In this document: positions 10,630 through 21,090 of the stretch, in pieces | How the letters are laid out: every line of letters starts with the position of its first letter | How positions within the stretch are numbered: the stretch's first letter is position 1 | DNA from: Macrothele yani | Lineage: Eukaryota > Arthropoda > Arachnida > Araneae > Macrothelidae | Direction: 5' to 3' | Assembly (NCBI GenBank): GCA_039090855.1 | Contig: CM077010.1 | Coordinates: 45,650,905 to 45,714,904 of the forward strand | DNA: 64,000 nucleotides | Position numbers and translations under genes: made by a program | Notes under the pieces: model-generated | The model's database searches: none | Seen by the model: the letters and a program-made list of their open reading frames with translations, nothing else | Told to the model about the DNA's origin: nothing

Positions 10630-11953
10630 TGCGAGGATCATTTCAAAAGTTTTTCACTCTGTGGGTTATCTCTTAAAAAACGAATTTATTTCGCAGCATA
10701 CCTTTAGAGCCTTCGAAGTAATGATCTCCATGTTTCTTTATGACAGCTGCCCAACGTTTTGGTCAAGTCTTGTATTCCAGTCAGGAGACCTCCATTGTTG
10801 AGGCGTCGGATTACTCAGGTCATCTCATTAGAAACATCCTGAATTGTACTGAATCGTTTCCCGTGGAGTGACTTCTTCAGTTTTGGGAAACAATTCATAG
10901 TCTGTTGGGCTCATGTCAGGACTGTATGGCGCGTGGGGAAGCAATTCCCATCCATACTTTTCCAGAATGTCTCCTACCGTACGGGTAACATGAGGCCTCG
11001 TGTTGTCGTGCAAAATAAGAACACCAACTTCGAGCATGTCGGGCCTTCTTTGGCGAATCTTTGGACGCAAAACATTTTGCAAAAACCTTCTGTAGTGTTC
11101 CGCTGTTACAGTGGTTTCCTCAGACATGCTGTCCGTTGCTATCACTCCAACCTTGTCATAGGGCATAATAATCATCAGCTTAACCTTCGATTGTTGACGG
11201 TAGAATTTTTCCGGCTACGTGATTCTGGATGTCTCTACTGAGCGAACTGGGATTTTAGTTCTAGTTCAAAATCTCGTATCCAGGTTTCGTCTATAGCAAA
11301 CGTTCGTTCCAAAAACTGCTCGCCTTCTGTCTCGTACCGCTGAAGCAATTCTTCTGCGATCTCTTTTCGAACTGCTTGCTGCTTTTCACTCAGATTATGC
11401 CAAACCCATTTGGCAGCTGCTTTTCTCCTCTGTAATTTTGCAGTTAGGATTCTGAAAACCGAAGCGGTAGATATGTTTGTTTCATATGCAATCTCTTCAC
11501 ATGTTGTCCGTCGAACTTCTTCCAAACTGCTGTGGACGATAACCACAGAAGTGGCGTCCGTTGCATCTGATGGCCGACCGCTTCTTGGGTCGTCTTCGAT
11601 GCTTTCCCGACCTTGACGAAGACAACACGTCCTCCGCGACACTGCGTTTATGACCCACTACACTGACCCCACAAACTTCACCCACAGCTTTATGAATTTC
11701 GGTTGGGGATTTTCCTGGCAAAGTTTCAATTTCAATGTTCGATCGCTGGTAGTTGCCCGAGATCTTACCTGACTGACTTTCTTCCTTCAATTCTAGGCAG
11801 GATTTTTCGGAACATGAACAAATTATCCAGCAAACGTAGAGACACATTTGTATACTGAAGTCTGACTAACAACTGGCGCAACGATTGGAGCGATTGCATC
11901 ATCCTATGGGCAGCGCCTGCGTATTGTGCAAAACTTTTGAAATGTCCTACGTA
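10630..11953 (-). mobile_element. Mariner element
   Basis: Inverted ends sharing CATTTCAAAAGTTTT occur at about 10640-10655 and, as the reverse complement, at about 11930-11945, 1.3 kb apart. The transposase runs on the minus strand. Size and ends fit a complete but decayed mariner. Confidence 0.8.
10735..11850 (-). pseudogene. Mariner transposase pseudogene
   Basis: From the N-terminus: a damaged PGKSPTEIHKAVGEVCG segment near 11720, then GRESIEDDPRSGRPSDATD (11610-11560), CEEIAYETNISTASVFRIL (second helix-turn-helix), and HNLSEKQQAVRKEIAEELLQ. The first Asp follows in FAIDETWIRDFE near 11290. After a frameshift, LILHDNTRPHVT carries the second Asp near 11010 and SPDMSPTDYELFP the third near 10910. 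The C-terminal KKHGDHYFEGSK is near 10710, in another frame. All three Asp of a DD34D mariner are readable. At least two frameshifts break it. The GRESIEDDPRSGRPS and YSPD-x-SPTDYELFP signatures are those of SETMAR-type mariners. Confidence 0.85.
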
Positions 11954-12839
11954 AATAAAAAGCCACACCCAGAGTCATGTGAGTTAAGTTAAAGTCAGAT
12001 ACGTCTACAATATAACTGAATATTATCTTCGATATTATTAGAATCACAAAGGTCCTGTTCGTTGAATGAGTGTTAATGAACTAACTCATGATACTAGATA
12101 CGTTATTTTTGACATTATGGATTTGTGTCTAAAAACTGCAGTCGGCAAGTGAAGAAGAAGAATGTACGAATTAGATTGTTTATGTAAATAATCTTTAGTC
12201 AAATTAGCGTTACCCTAAATTTATATTATTTGTTTCAAGTGCTTAGTACTTAAGCGACGGTTTCACAGCAACCACAACCAACGCAAAAGAAAAGCTAAAA
12301 ATTGAAAATATTTTAAATGTCTAACAGTGAGACACATCATTAACTAACTGTATGATATATAATTTATATTGAAAGATTTCAAAGTGAAAACCCGCCTTCC
12401 AGCTACTCTCATGCGTACGTGTTTATTTTTTCAAATGTAGACTGCATAAAATCGCGGAAACTGCGCGTTTCTCTCTCACATTTTCTTAATCTGAATCAAG
12501 TCCATTTCTACATTAGCTGAACAATAATTTGCTGGTTCCATAAGGCATCTTTTGTGATTTCAGATTATTTGGTCTCAAACCGATATTATCAACAATTTCC
12601 ATTAAAATTTTATGTCTAATGTCATTAAATATATTTTGGTAACCTGTAAGGAACACAAATTGTGCTCCTTCCAATATTCGATGTTTTAAAAACTAATTTA
12701 GTTTTAATACAACACAAGGCTTGTAAAAGAAAATATTGCAATAAATAAGAGAATAAACTGGATGTCTCGAAACGTAGGTAAGTAGGTAATGAGCAAAAAA
12801 TGATCTAACCTCATTCCCAAACGCATACTATCAACTCTT
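11954..12839. other. AT-rich intergenic, nothing recognised
   Basis: About 890 bp with no coding signal, inverted repeat or tandem repeat that I can see. Confidence 0.5.
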
Positions 12840-13690
12840 GTAATCGTCATCAACCGCTACCAAGCCACGGTTGAATTAAGGCCTCCCGAAATCTCTTCCA
12901 CAACGTTCAGTCTTGAGCCAGCCTTTTCAGTGTCACTCCGACATGTTGCCATTTCCTACATAGTCTTATTTTGGAGCACTTCCTGTTCATTGATATGCAG
13001 TTTAGTATTTCAGTTTCCGAAAGGTGGTCAGTTCTTCTAGTTATGTGACCATCTCGTTGACATTTCCGGGATTTTACCTTGATCAAGATGTCATTGGCTC
13101 CTGTCGCTTTTCTGATCCACGAGTTGCTCCTCCTATCCATCTTAGTTATACCAAACACACAAATCCATACTTCTTTCAGTCGTTTGCCGTCACTGAATGT
13201 CTTTTTATTTCAGGCCCATATTTATGCTCCGTAAGTAAGAAGTCGAAATATGCGTTGATTAAGCATTTCCTTTCAAGACGATGATTAATTGTTCTTGAAA
13301 ATTGTATTCTTCCAAATGTTCTCCGACCAAAGCTTATTAATGTTTTCTTCGATGCTGCCCTCATTTGAGATATGTTGTACAAAGTACATGTAAGCATTGG
13401 TTACTTCTAGATTTGCTCCATCAATCGCTAAATCTTCAATTATTGTAAGAGGTAAATGTAGGCATTGGTTACTTCTAGATTTGCTCCATCAATCGCCAAA
13501 TTTTTGTTCATGCAAAAACAGTGTACAAGGTAAATGTAGGCACTGGTTACTTCAAAATTTGCTCCATCAATCGCTAAATCTTTAGTTCTTGTAAGATCAC
13601 TGTACAAGGTAAATGTAAGCATTGGTTACTTCTAGATTTTCTCCATCAACTGCTAAGTATTTAGTTCTTGCTAAAGCATTGTACACGCAC
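12840..13690 (-). mobile_element. RTE LINE 3' fragment
   Basis: The minus strand encodes pieces homologous to the C-terminus of the long RTE: FGITKMDRRSNSWIRKATGA corresponds to LGVTRRDKKRNSWIRKMTRV, followed by a RRTDHLSETEIL equivalent of RRTDHRWTAEIL. Upstream is KKTLISFGRRTFGRIQFSRT near 13340-13290, and then a tandemly repeated AIDGANLEVTNAYIYL segment at 13395-13690. The 3' untranslated part at 12840-12910 also aligns. Frameshifts are frequent. It ends about 20 bp from the Tc1 element that starts at 13712. Confidence 0.8.
13395..13690 (-). repeat. Tandem array of a reverse-transcriptase segment, ~4 units
   Basis: Four units of about 69-79 bp start with TGGTTACTT at about 13398, 13467, 13544 and 13623. 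Each contains a minus-strand coding block for IDGANLEVTNAYIYL, which occurs once in the long RTE as IDGEKLEITDTYVYL near 59960. So a single-copy part of the LINE reading frame has been multiplied in tandem. Confidence 0.85.
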
Positions 13691-13711
13691 TGTCCACTGA
13701 ATTAAAAACTA

Positions 13712-15002
13712 CAGGGGTTGTCCAAAATAATGGAAAAACCTTCAATTTCAAACAATAGGTGCTATGCACCTAATATAGGGTTGGAGCACCCTTGGCATTT
13801 AAAACTGCTTGAATCTTTCTTAGAATGGACGCATACAAGTCCTGGATGGTGGTAAGTGGTAATGTTGTACCATTCTTCCTGCAGAAACTGCTCCAATTCC
13901 TTGAGAGACGCAGGAGAAGGAAAATGGGACCGCACTCTGGTTTCCAACACAGACTACAAGGGCCCAATGATGCTTAAGTCCGGTGAATGTGCAGGCCAGG
14001 GAAACTTCATCCTCAGGTGTGCAACTTCATCCTCATGTTCCCCAAACCATGACTGAACAGTTCGACTTCTGTGAATCGAGGCAATATGATCTTGATAAGT
14101 GCAATCCCCTGACGGAAACAATGTCTGCGCCATTCAATGCACATGGTTGGCCGAACGATTGACATAGTCACCACTAGTGATCCGTCCGTGTAAGGTGATA
14201 ATGGGACCGGCTGCAAACCACGAGATCGTGGCCCAAACCATTACGGAACCACCCCCATTCTTCACTGTAGAAAGGAGACCGTCTAGGTTGTTCGCTTCTG
14301 CGAAGGTTCTCCACACGTAAACCAATAGTGTGGTGAGGAATAATGATAAACTTGATTCATCGGAAAACAAGACATGTTTCCATTGATCTGCAGCGGCGTT
14401 TTATGTTCCTGGAATCACTGTAGTCTCCGTTTTATATTCACCTGTGACACCAGGGGTTTTGGAATTGTAGCTCTGTCGCAAATATTGTGCTTATGCAATT
14501 CCCTTCAACCCGGTATGGATCAACACTGGGTTTTGAAGATGTGCGTTAAGCTCAGCAGTCACTTTCTTCGCCGTGATCTTTCTCCTTGCGGTCACAATCC
14601 TTTTTAATGTCCTCCTGTCTCACGCAGTGAATTTGGTTTTCCTTCCACAGTCGTGTCTGGCAGATGCTGTGGTGCCATGAACATTGTATATTGTCATGAC
14701 CTTCGACACGGTACCTCTCGATAACCCCCAATACCTGTGCCGCTGTGGTTACCGACGCACCAACCAGACGGGCTCCTACAATCTACCCTCTTTGGAACTC
14801 CGATAGGTAACTTATTGTGCCTTCACCTAGAACGAAATTATGCAAACGCCGATTTACCATGCAATCAAACAGACTCTTGAGACCATAAGCAACACTTTTT
14901 TACAAAAAAAATTGCAGCTACATGTTCGTTTTACTTAAAAAGCAGAACATACCAAAGTCACTATTTTCAGAGAGGTGTTTCCATTATTTTGAACAACCCC
15001 TT
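13712..15002 (-). mobile_element. Tc1-like transposon, family E, with decayed transposase
   Basis: Ends are CAGGGGTTGTCCAAAATAAT at 13712 and its inverted counterpart GTTTCCATTATTTTGAACAA ending near 15002, with TA on each side (13710-13711 and 15003-15004). The minus-strand transposase is fragmented. The first Asp is intact in MFSDESSLSLF near 14350, followed by VKNGGGSVMVWATISW and PIITLHGRITSGDYVN (14270-14170). The C-terminus reads SLKELEQFLQEEWYN near 13890, and a frameshifted tail encodes AVLNAKGAPTLY near 13785. No clear second Asp or Glu region is readable between about 14150 and 13960. The termini and the GRITS motif mark a Tc1 group distinct from families A-D. Confidence 0.85.
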
Positions 15003-15059
15003 TATGCAGATGTACATAAACATCACTTTCGCAGCGTATACGCACAATATGTAGTCACG

Positions 15060-16185
15060 TGCGTCATCACGTGATCTAAGCAACTAATTAAGACCCTTCT
15101 TCGTGAACAATCATCAGTGATGCTCATTACAATAGGGAAAACAAAGGATCTTTCGAAGTTCGATAAAGGGCTTATTGTGGATGCACGTCTAGCTGGAGTA
15201 GCGATATTGAAAACAACAGAGCTTAGTGGTTTCTCCAAAGGTGAAATATCCCGTGTCTTCAATCATTGAAAAATAACCAATGTCTAAGAGGAGTAACTTT
15301 GTCGGGAAGACGACTTGTCAGGAAAAAACTCGCCATCGTTTGCGAAGTCTTGTACGAAGAAACAGGATTTACCGTGTCTAGCAATTGACTGAAACAAGAG
15401 GTGAAAGCTGTTTCCGACCCGTACCTCAACGAATTATGCGCACGGAACTGAAGACGATTGGTATTGGTAGTCGCATGCCTATACGGAAATCACTGATTTT
15501 TGCGAACATCGTTCGTCTCTAGTGGTGTCAGAAAAACCATGACTGGACACTGGAAAACACCTAACTGTGGTCCGACGGTCTACGGTACACCTCGTTCTGT
15601 ACCGACGGTAGACAGAGAACTCAGTGGCATCTCTATTGATGAAACAATGGACCAAGATTTCCTTGCAAACACATCTCAAAGTTATGAAGGTGGTATACGG
15701 TGTAGGACAACGTTCTCTAGGTACGGAGCGGGTTCCAGTATATTGATAGAAGGTCAGATGTCCTCCATGATTTATCGGAACATTGTTTCCCAACAAGTCC
15801 AGCCTGCAATGTCGACATTTTCTTTAGCAGGTGACGGCTGTTTCATGAACAACAATGCTACTCTAAATCGCGCAAGATGTGTTCAGCAGATGTTCAGACA
15901 GCATAAAATCGACTTGCACTGTATTCCCTGGCACTTACCATCTGCTGGATCTAATTCCCATTGAGAATACACGGGGTATGTTAGAAAAGCAGAAGCGAGA
16001 GCAAAGTCCTATTCCGTTAAATCTGTGGCAGTTAAAAGACAATCTTGTGAATGCCTAATATTTTGTAGACGTAGAGGCACTCCAACTCCTTGTAGAAACT
16101 ATGCCATACCGCATACGTGCTGTAATTCAAGAAAAAGGAGGCTCGATATGGTTCTGAATAAAAGTTTCTAATCAAGTGGGCAGTA
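15060..16185 (+). mobile_element. Degenerate Tc1-like element, family B, copy 1
   Basis: The plus strand begins with KTKDLSKFDKGLIVDARLAG near 15140-15200, a Tc1 helix-turn-helix start. Further on, a 15500-15964 frame and its alternatives carry broken central segments. The 3' part (GATTTATCGGAACATTG, GCAGGTGACGGCTGTTTCATG, a CGCAAGATGTGTTCAGCAG block and GTTAGAAAAGCAGAAG) aligns with 19735-20150 and with 31690-31850. The second-Asp region reads FMNNNATLN, so that Asp is Asn. The end, AGTTTCTAATCAAGTGGGCAGTAT near 16165, resembles the ends of the other two copies. Left boundary approximate. Confidence 0.65.
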
Positions 16186-16229
16186 TCTGCATAAGGTGAT
16201 GTAAATATAAAGACGTCCTACTTAATATA

Positions 16230-17661
16230 CACTGCTGCCCACCCAAAATGCAACACCAAGAAGGAAGCATCCGATTGGCCTGATATTCGCAGCATGCGTC
16301 GCCCGCGAGAGAACACGCAAACGATTAGCATTGCAGAGCATATGCAAATCATGTGCGCCCGGAACGCCACCGAGAAGCACTATAAGAAGGGTGCAAAGAA
16401 GGCAGGGTGTAAGTAGTGGAAGTGTGTTGTGCTGCCGGACCTGTGCGTGGGAAGCTTCCTGATGCCTCGTCGCAGAATACGGCAGTCATTCCAGCACGTT
16501 TCGGAGTCCACAGGGGACGAATAGTGGCTTCTCGCGACAGCGGTTTATCGTACCGAGACATCGGCAGCAGTGTGGGACGACATCCAGACACAGTCAGGCG
16601 AGTATGGATTCGGTGGGTGCAGGACGAACGGACGGACCGACGTGAGCGATTGCCGCAGTCGCGGAACTCCACCAAACGAGAGGACCGGCATGTTGTGCGG
16701 CGGGCATTGACGGCTCGCACCGCCACATCACGAACGTTAGCGCAGGAATTAGGGTGTGTTGCGCTACAACCTGTGTCAGCACGTACCATTCGACGTCGTC
16801 TGCAGGAGCGGAGACTTGTCGCACGGCGCTCATCGCTCCGATTACCATTGACGTTACACCACCGGCGAGTGCGGCGGCAGTGGGTCGTTGAACGCCGCTC
16901 CCGGACAACGGAATGGCACGACATCACCATACAAACATTGCAATGGCACGACATCTTCTCCGACGAATCCCTCTTCTGCTTTCAATATCCTGCCTGCGGA
17001 TCCGCGTGTGGCGGCACCGCGGCGATAGACTGTTTGACGTCAGCATTATGCATTGCCGTACCGGTCCGTCGCCTGGCGTTATGGTTTGGGGCGCAATTGG
17101 ATATGACACCCGCACCCCTCTGGTACACATCGCCGGCACACTCAACAGCCACCGCTACATTTCTGCGGTTTTGGAGCCTGTAGTCCACCCTTACCTGCAA
17201 GACCTGCCAGCGGCCACGTTTTAACAGAATAATGCGCGCCCGCACGTGGCACATCGTGCAACAATTCTTCACGGTCCATCAGGTGTCACTGCTGCCGTGG
17301 CCCGCCTGTTCTCCCGATATGTCACCCATCGCACACGTCTGGCTGCTGCACAGCAACCGAGTGGCCCGGCAAGCACCGCCCGCTGCTACGCCTGATGAAC
17401 TGTTGCAAAGTGTGGAAGCAGCCTGGACCGACATACCCCAAGCCCACATCCAAAGCCTCTTTCATTCGATGCCGCCGCGTGTAGCGGCCGTTATTGCTAG
17501 CCATTGGGGCCACACGAACTCTTAATGTATGCGTGTTCCGCAAGTCGCACGGGCCTGTAAGCTCAATCGTTTCATCTTTGTATCTGTTGTTATGTGTTCA
17601 GTAAATCTGGCTTTACTATCTCGTGTCCTTCTTGGTGTTGCATTTTCGGTGGTCAGCAGTG
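16230..17661 (+). mobile_element. Complete Tc1-like transposon, family C, copy 2
   Basis: Same terminal repeats as 778-2179: CACTGCTGCCCACCCAAAAT at 16230 and the inverted equivalent ending CAGCAGTG at 17661, flanked by TA (16228-16229 and 17662-17663). It is 1432 bp, and the transposase is on the plus strand. The 49-bp satellite starts about 145 bp beyond its right end. Confidence 0.93.
16461..17524 (+). pseudogene. Tc1-like transposase pseudogene (family C, copy 2)
   Basis: It starts MPRRRIRQSFQHVSE at 16461 and shifts frame within 50 bp. The main N-terminal frame then carries GRIVASRDSGLSYRDIGSSV and the second helix-turn-helix (ELGCVALQPVSARTIRRRL). The first Asp survives in DIFSDESLFCF near 16965. 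Just before it, 30 bp have been inserted (16914-16943 region), duplicating WHDI and adding a satellite-like motif. After another frameshift the second catalytic site reads QNNARPHVAH (Asp to Asn) following a TAA stop near 17221. The Glu is Ala in SPIAHVWL near 17330. Two of three catalytic residues are thus lost. It ends near 17524. Confidence 0.88.
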
Positions 17662-17805
17662 TATTAAGTCTATAAGGTATTTTAATTAATGTCAGTACAG
17701 TTGAAATTTAAAATTTGAAAACAAATCTAACCTTTAATGAAAGCGTTATGAACGATTAAACTTTATTAAACATTGTTGCACATCCACTTGGATACCTGTC
17801 GTTGA

Positions 17806-19709
17806 AATCATCTCATCCATACAAACATTGCAACACATTTTTATCCATACAAACATTTCACTTAACGATACAAACATTGCAACACATTTTTATCCATTCA
17901 AACGTTTCACTTAACTATACAAACATTGCAACACATTTTTATCCATGCAAACATTTCACTTAACGATACAAACATTGCAACACATTTTTATCCATACAAA
18001 CATTTCACTTAACGATAGAAACATTGCAACACATTTTTATCCATACAAACATTTTACTTAACGATACGAACATTGCAACACATTTTTATCCATACAAACA
18101 TTTCACTTAACGATACAAACATTGCAAAACCTTTTTATCCATAGAAACATTTCACTAAACGACACAAACATTCCAACACATTTTTATCCATACAAACATT
18201 TCACTTAACGATACAAACGTTGCAAGATATTTTTATCCATACAAACATTTCACTTAACGATACAAACATTGCAACACATTTTAATCCATACAAACATTTC
18301 ACTTAACCATACAAACATTGCAACATATTTTTATCCATACAAACATTTCACTTAACGATACAAATATTGCAACACATTTTTATCCATACAAACATTGCAC
18401 TTAACGATACAAACATTGCAAAACCTTTTTATCCATACAAACATTTCACTAAACGACACAAACATTGCAACACATTTTTATCCATACAAACATTTCACTT
18501 AATGATACAAACGTTGCAAGACATTTTTACCCATACAAACATTTCACTTAACGATACAAACATTGCAACACATTTTAATCCATACAAACATTTCACTTAA
18601 CCATACAAACATTGCAACATATTTTTATCCATACAAACATTTCACTTAACGATACGAACATTGCAACACATTTTTATCCATACAAACATTTCACTTAACG
18701 ATACAAACATTGCAAAACCTTTTTATCCATAGAAATATTTCACTAAACGACGCAAACATTGCAACACATTTTTATCCGTACAAACATTTCACTTAATGAT
18801 ACAAACGTTGCAAGACATTTTTACCCATACAAACATTGCACTTAACGATACGGACATTGCAAAACATTTTTATCCATACAAACATTTCACTTACCGATAC
18901 AAACATTGCAACATATTTTTATCCATACAAACATTTCACTTAACGATACAAACATTGCAAAACATTTTTATCCATACAAACATTTCACTTAACGATACGA
19001 ACATTGCAACACATTTTTGGCCATACAAACATTTCACTTAACGATACAAACATTGCAACACATTTTGATCCATACAAACATTTCACTTAACCATACAAAC
19101 ATTGCAAAACCTTTTTATCCATAGAAATATTTCACTAAACGACACAAACATTGCAACACATTTTTATCCATACAAACATTTCACTTAATGATACAAACGT
19201 TGCAAGACATTTTTACCCATACAAACATTGCACTTAACGATACGAACATTGCAACACATTTTTGGCCATACAAACGTTTCACTTAACGATACAAACATTC
19301 CAACACATTTTTATCCATACAAACATTTCACTTAACGATACAAACATTCCAACACATTTTTATCCATACAAACATTTCACTTAACGATACAAACATTGCA
19401 ACACATTTTTATCCATACAAACATTTCACTTAACGATACAAACATTGCAAAACCTTTTTATCCATAGAAATATTTCACTAAACGACACAAACATTGCAAC
19501 ACATTTTTATCCATACAAATATTTCACTTAACTATATAAACATTCCAACACATTTTTATCCATACAAACATTTCACTTAACGATACAAACATTGCAAAAC
19601 CTTTTTATCCATACAAACATTTCACTTAACGATACAAACATTGCAACACATTTTTATCCATACAAACATTTCATTTAACGATACAAACATTGCAACACAT
19701 TTTTATCCC
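17806..19709. repeat. 49-bp satellite, about 39 units, with higher-order structure
   Basis: The monomer is 49 bp, counted from successive AACACATTTTT boxes (17881, 17930). It consists of two related halves of 28 and 21 bp, each starting ATACAAACATT. A diverged monomer with GCAAAACCTTTTTATCC recurs at about 18124, 18418, 18712, 19104, 19447 and 19594; the spacings 294, 294, 392, 343 and 147 are multiples of 49. Open frames inside simply translate the repeat (YKHF(T/H) repeats) and are not genes. The array sits between a Tc1 family-C copy and a truncated Tc1 family-B copy. Confidence 0.97.
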
Positions 19710-19710
19710 A

Positions 19711-21090
19711 GTTTCCTTACTTTCGAGGTGGGGAATGATCTCTTAGTACGGAACGGGTCCCATGATATTTCTGGAAGTTCGGGTGGCTTTCAGGTGTTAT
19801 ATGAATATTGTTAGCTGCTCAAATCCGTCGGGTACTGTGGCGGTTTAATCCCGCAGGTGACGGCTGTTTTATGGACGAAAATGTTACTGTCCATTGCGCA
19901 AGATGTGTTCAACCGTGATTCAGTGACCATGAAAGCTACTTCCATCTTCCCTGGAACCACAAAGCTTGAATCTAAACCCCACTGAGTTCATTTTTAGTGA
20001 TTTAGTGTTTTTGACTTGGTGTATTTTAATCTCAAGTTTAAACGTGCGAAGTCGTTTCTGTACATAATGTAATGCTCTATGCTTTTAGCACTAAGTAACA
20101 TACTCTTTATGGATAATAATGTTAGAAAAACAGATCTGGGAACAAAATTCTGTTCCGTCAAATGTGAGTCAGTTAAAGCACAGTTTGGTGAAATTCCTGG
20201 TATGCTGTAGACGTAGATGCACTCCAACAGCTTGTGAAATCTATGCCCAACAGCATACGTGCTATAATTCAGGCTAAAGAACTGCTTGGTGAATTCCTGG
20301 TATGCTGTAGACGCTATGCGCAACAACATACATGCTGTAATTCAGGCTGAAGGACTGTTTGGTGAATTCCTGGTATGCTGTAGAAGTAGATCAATTCCAA
20401 CAGCTTGTGGAATCTATGCCCAACAGCATACGTGCTATAATCAGGCAAAAGGACTGTTTGGTGAATTCCTGGTATGCTCTAGACGTACTGCATTTCAACA
20501 GCTTGCGGAATCTATGTCCAACAGCATACGTGCTATAATTTAGACTGTTGGTGAATTCCTAGTATGCTGTAGACGTAGATACATTCCAACAGCTTGTGAA
20601 ATCTATGCCCAACCGCACACGTTCTGTAATTCAGGCTTAAGGACTGTTTGGTTAATTCCGGGTATGCTGTAGACGTAAATGCATTCCAACAGCTTGTGGA
20701 ATTTATGCCCAATAGCATACGTGCTATTTCAGGTAAAATGACTGTTTGGTAAATTCCTGGCATGCTGTAGACGTAGATGCATTCCAACAGCTTGTGGAAT
20801 CTATGCCCAACAGCATACGTGCTGTAATTCACGCAAAAGGACTGTTTGGTGAATTCCTGGTATGCTGTAGACGTAGATGCATTTCAACAGCTTGTGATAT
20901 CTATGGCCAACAGCATACGTGCTGTAATTCAGGCAAATGAACTGTTTGGTAAATTCCTGGTATGCTGTTGACGTAGTTGCATTCCAACAGCTTGCAAATC
21001 TATGCTCAACCGCATATGTGCTGTAATTCAGCCTAAAGGATGTGTATTGAATACAAGTTTCTAATTCATTGGCTGGTATGTGTACATCAA
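19711..21090 (+). mobile_element. Truncated Tc1-like element, family B, copy 2
   Basis: Only the 3' half of the transposase region is left. It begins where the satellite ends and matches family B from about 15705 onward. A GAGGTGGGGAATGATCTC start and a GCAGGTGACGGCTGTTTTATG block are visible; the second-Asp region reads FMDENVTVH. About 130 bp of unrelated DNA (roughly 19988-20117) separates the CCCCACTGAG (NP-x-E) region from GTTAGAAAAACAGATCTGG. The C-terminal coding end is tandemly repeated (20165-21047). The right end AGTTTCTAATTCATTGGCTGG is shared with the other copies. Confidence 0.7.
20165..21047 (+). repeat. Tandem array of a Tc1 transposase C-terminus, 9 units
   Basis: Nine units of about 100 bp can be counted from ATTCCTGG(T/C)ATG-like starts at about 20193, 20293, 20366, 20465, 20555, 20655, 20753, 20853 and 20953; spacings are 100, 73, 99, 90, 100, 98, 100 and 100. 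Each encodes DAFQQLVESMPNSIRAVIQA or a variant, the final conserved segment of a Tc1 transposase (LVESMP-x-RI-x-AVI-x-AKG). The same segment occurs once in the related copy ending near 16140. 100 bp is not a multiple of three, so the array does not form a long protein. Confidence 0.9.

Noticed and set aside
17806..19709. CRISPR-like array or a repetitive protein gene in the 49-bp satellite
   Set aside because: There are no unique spacers; the whole unit repeats with scattered substitutions, and the open frames only translate the repeat.
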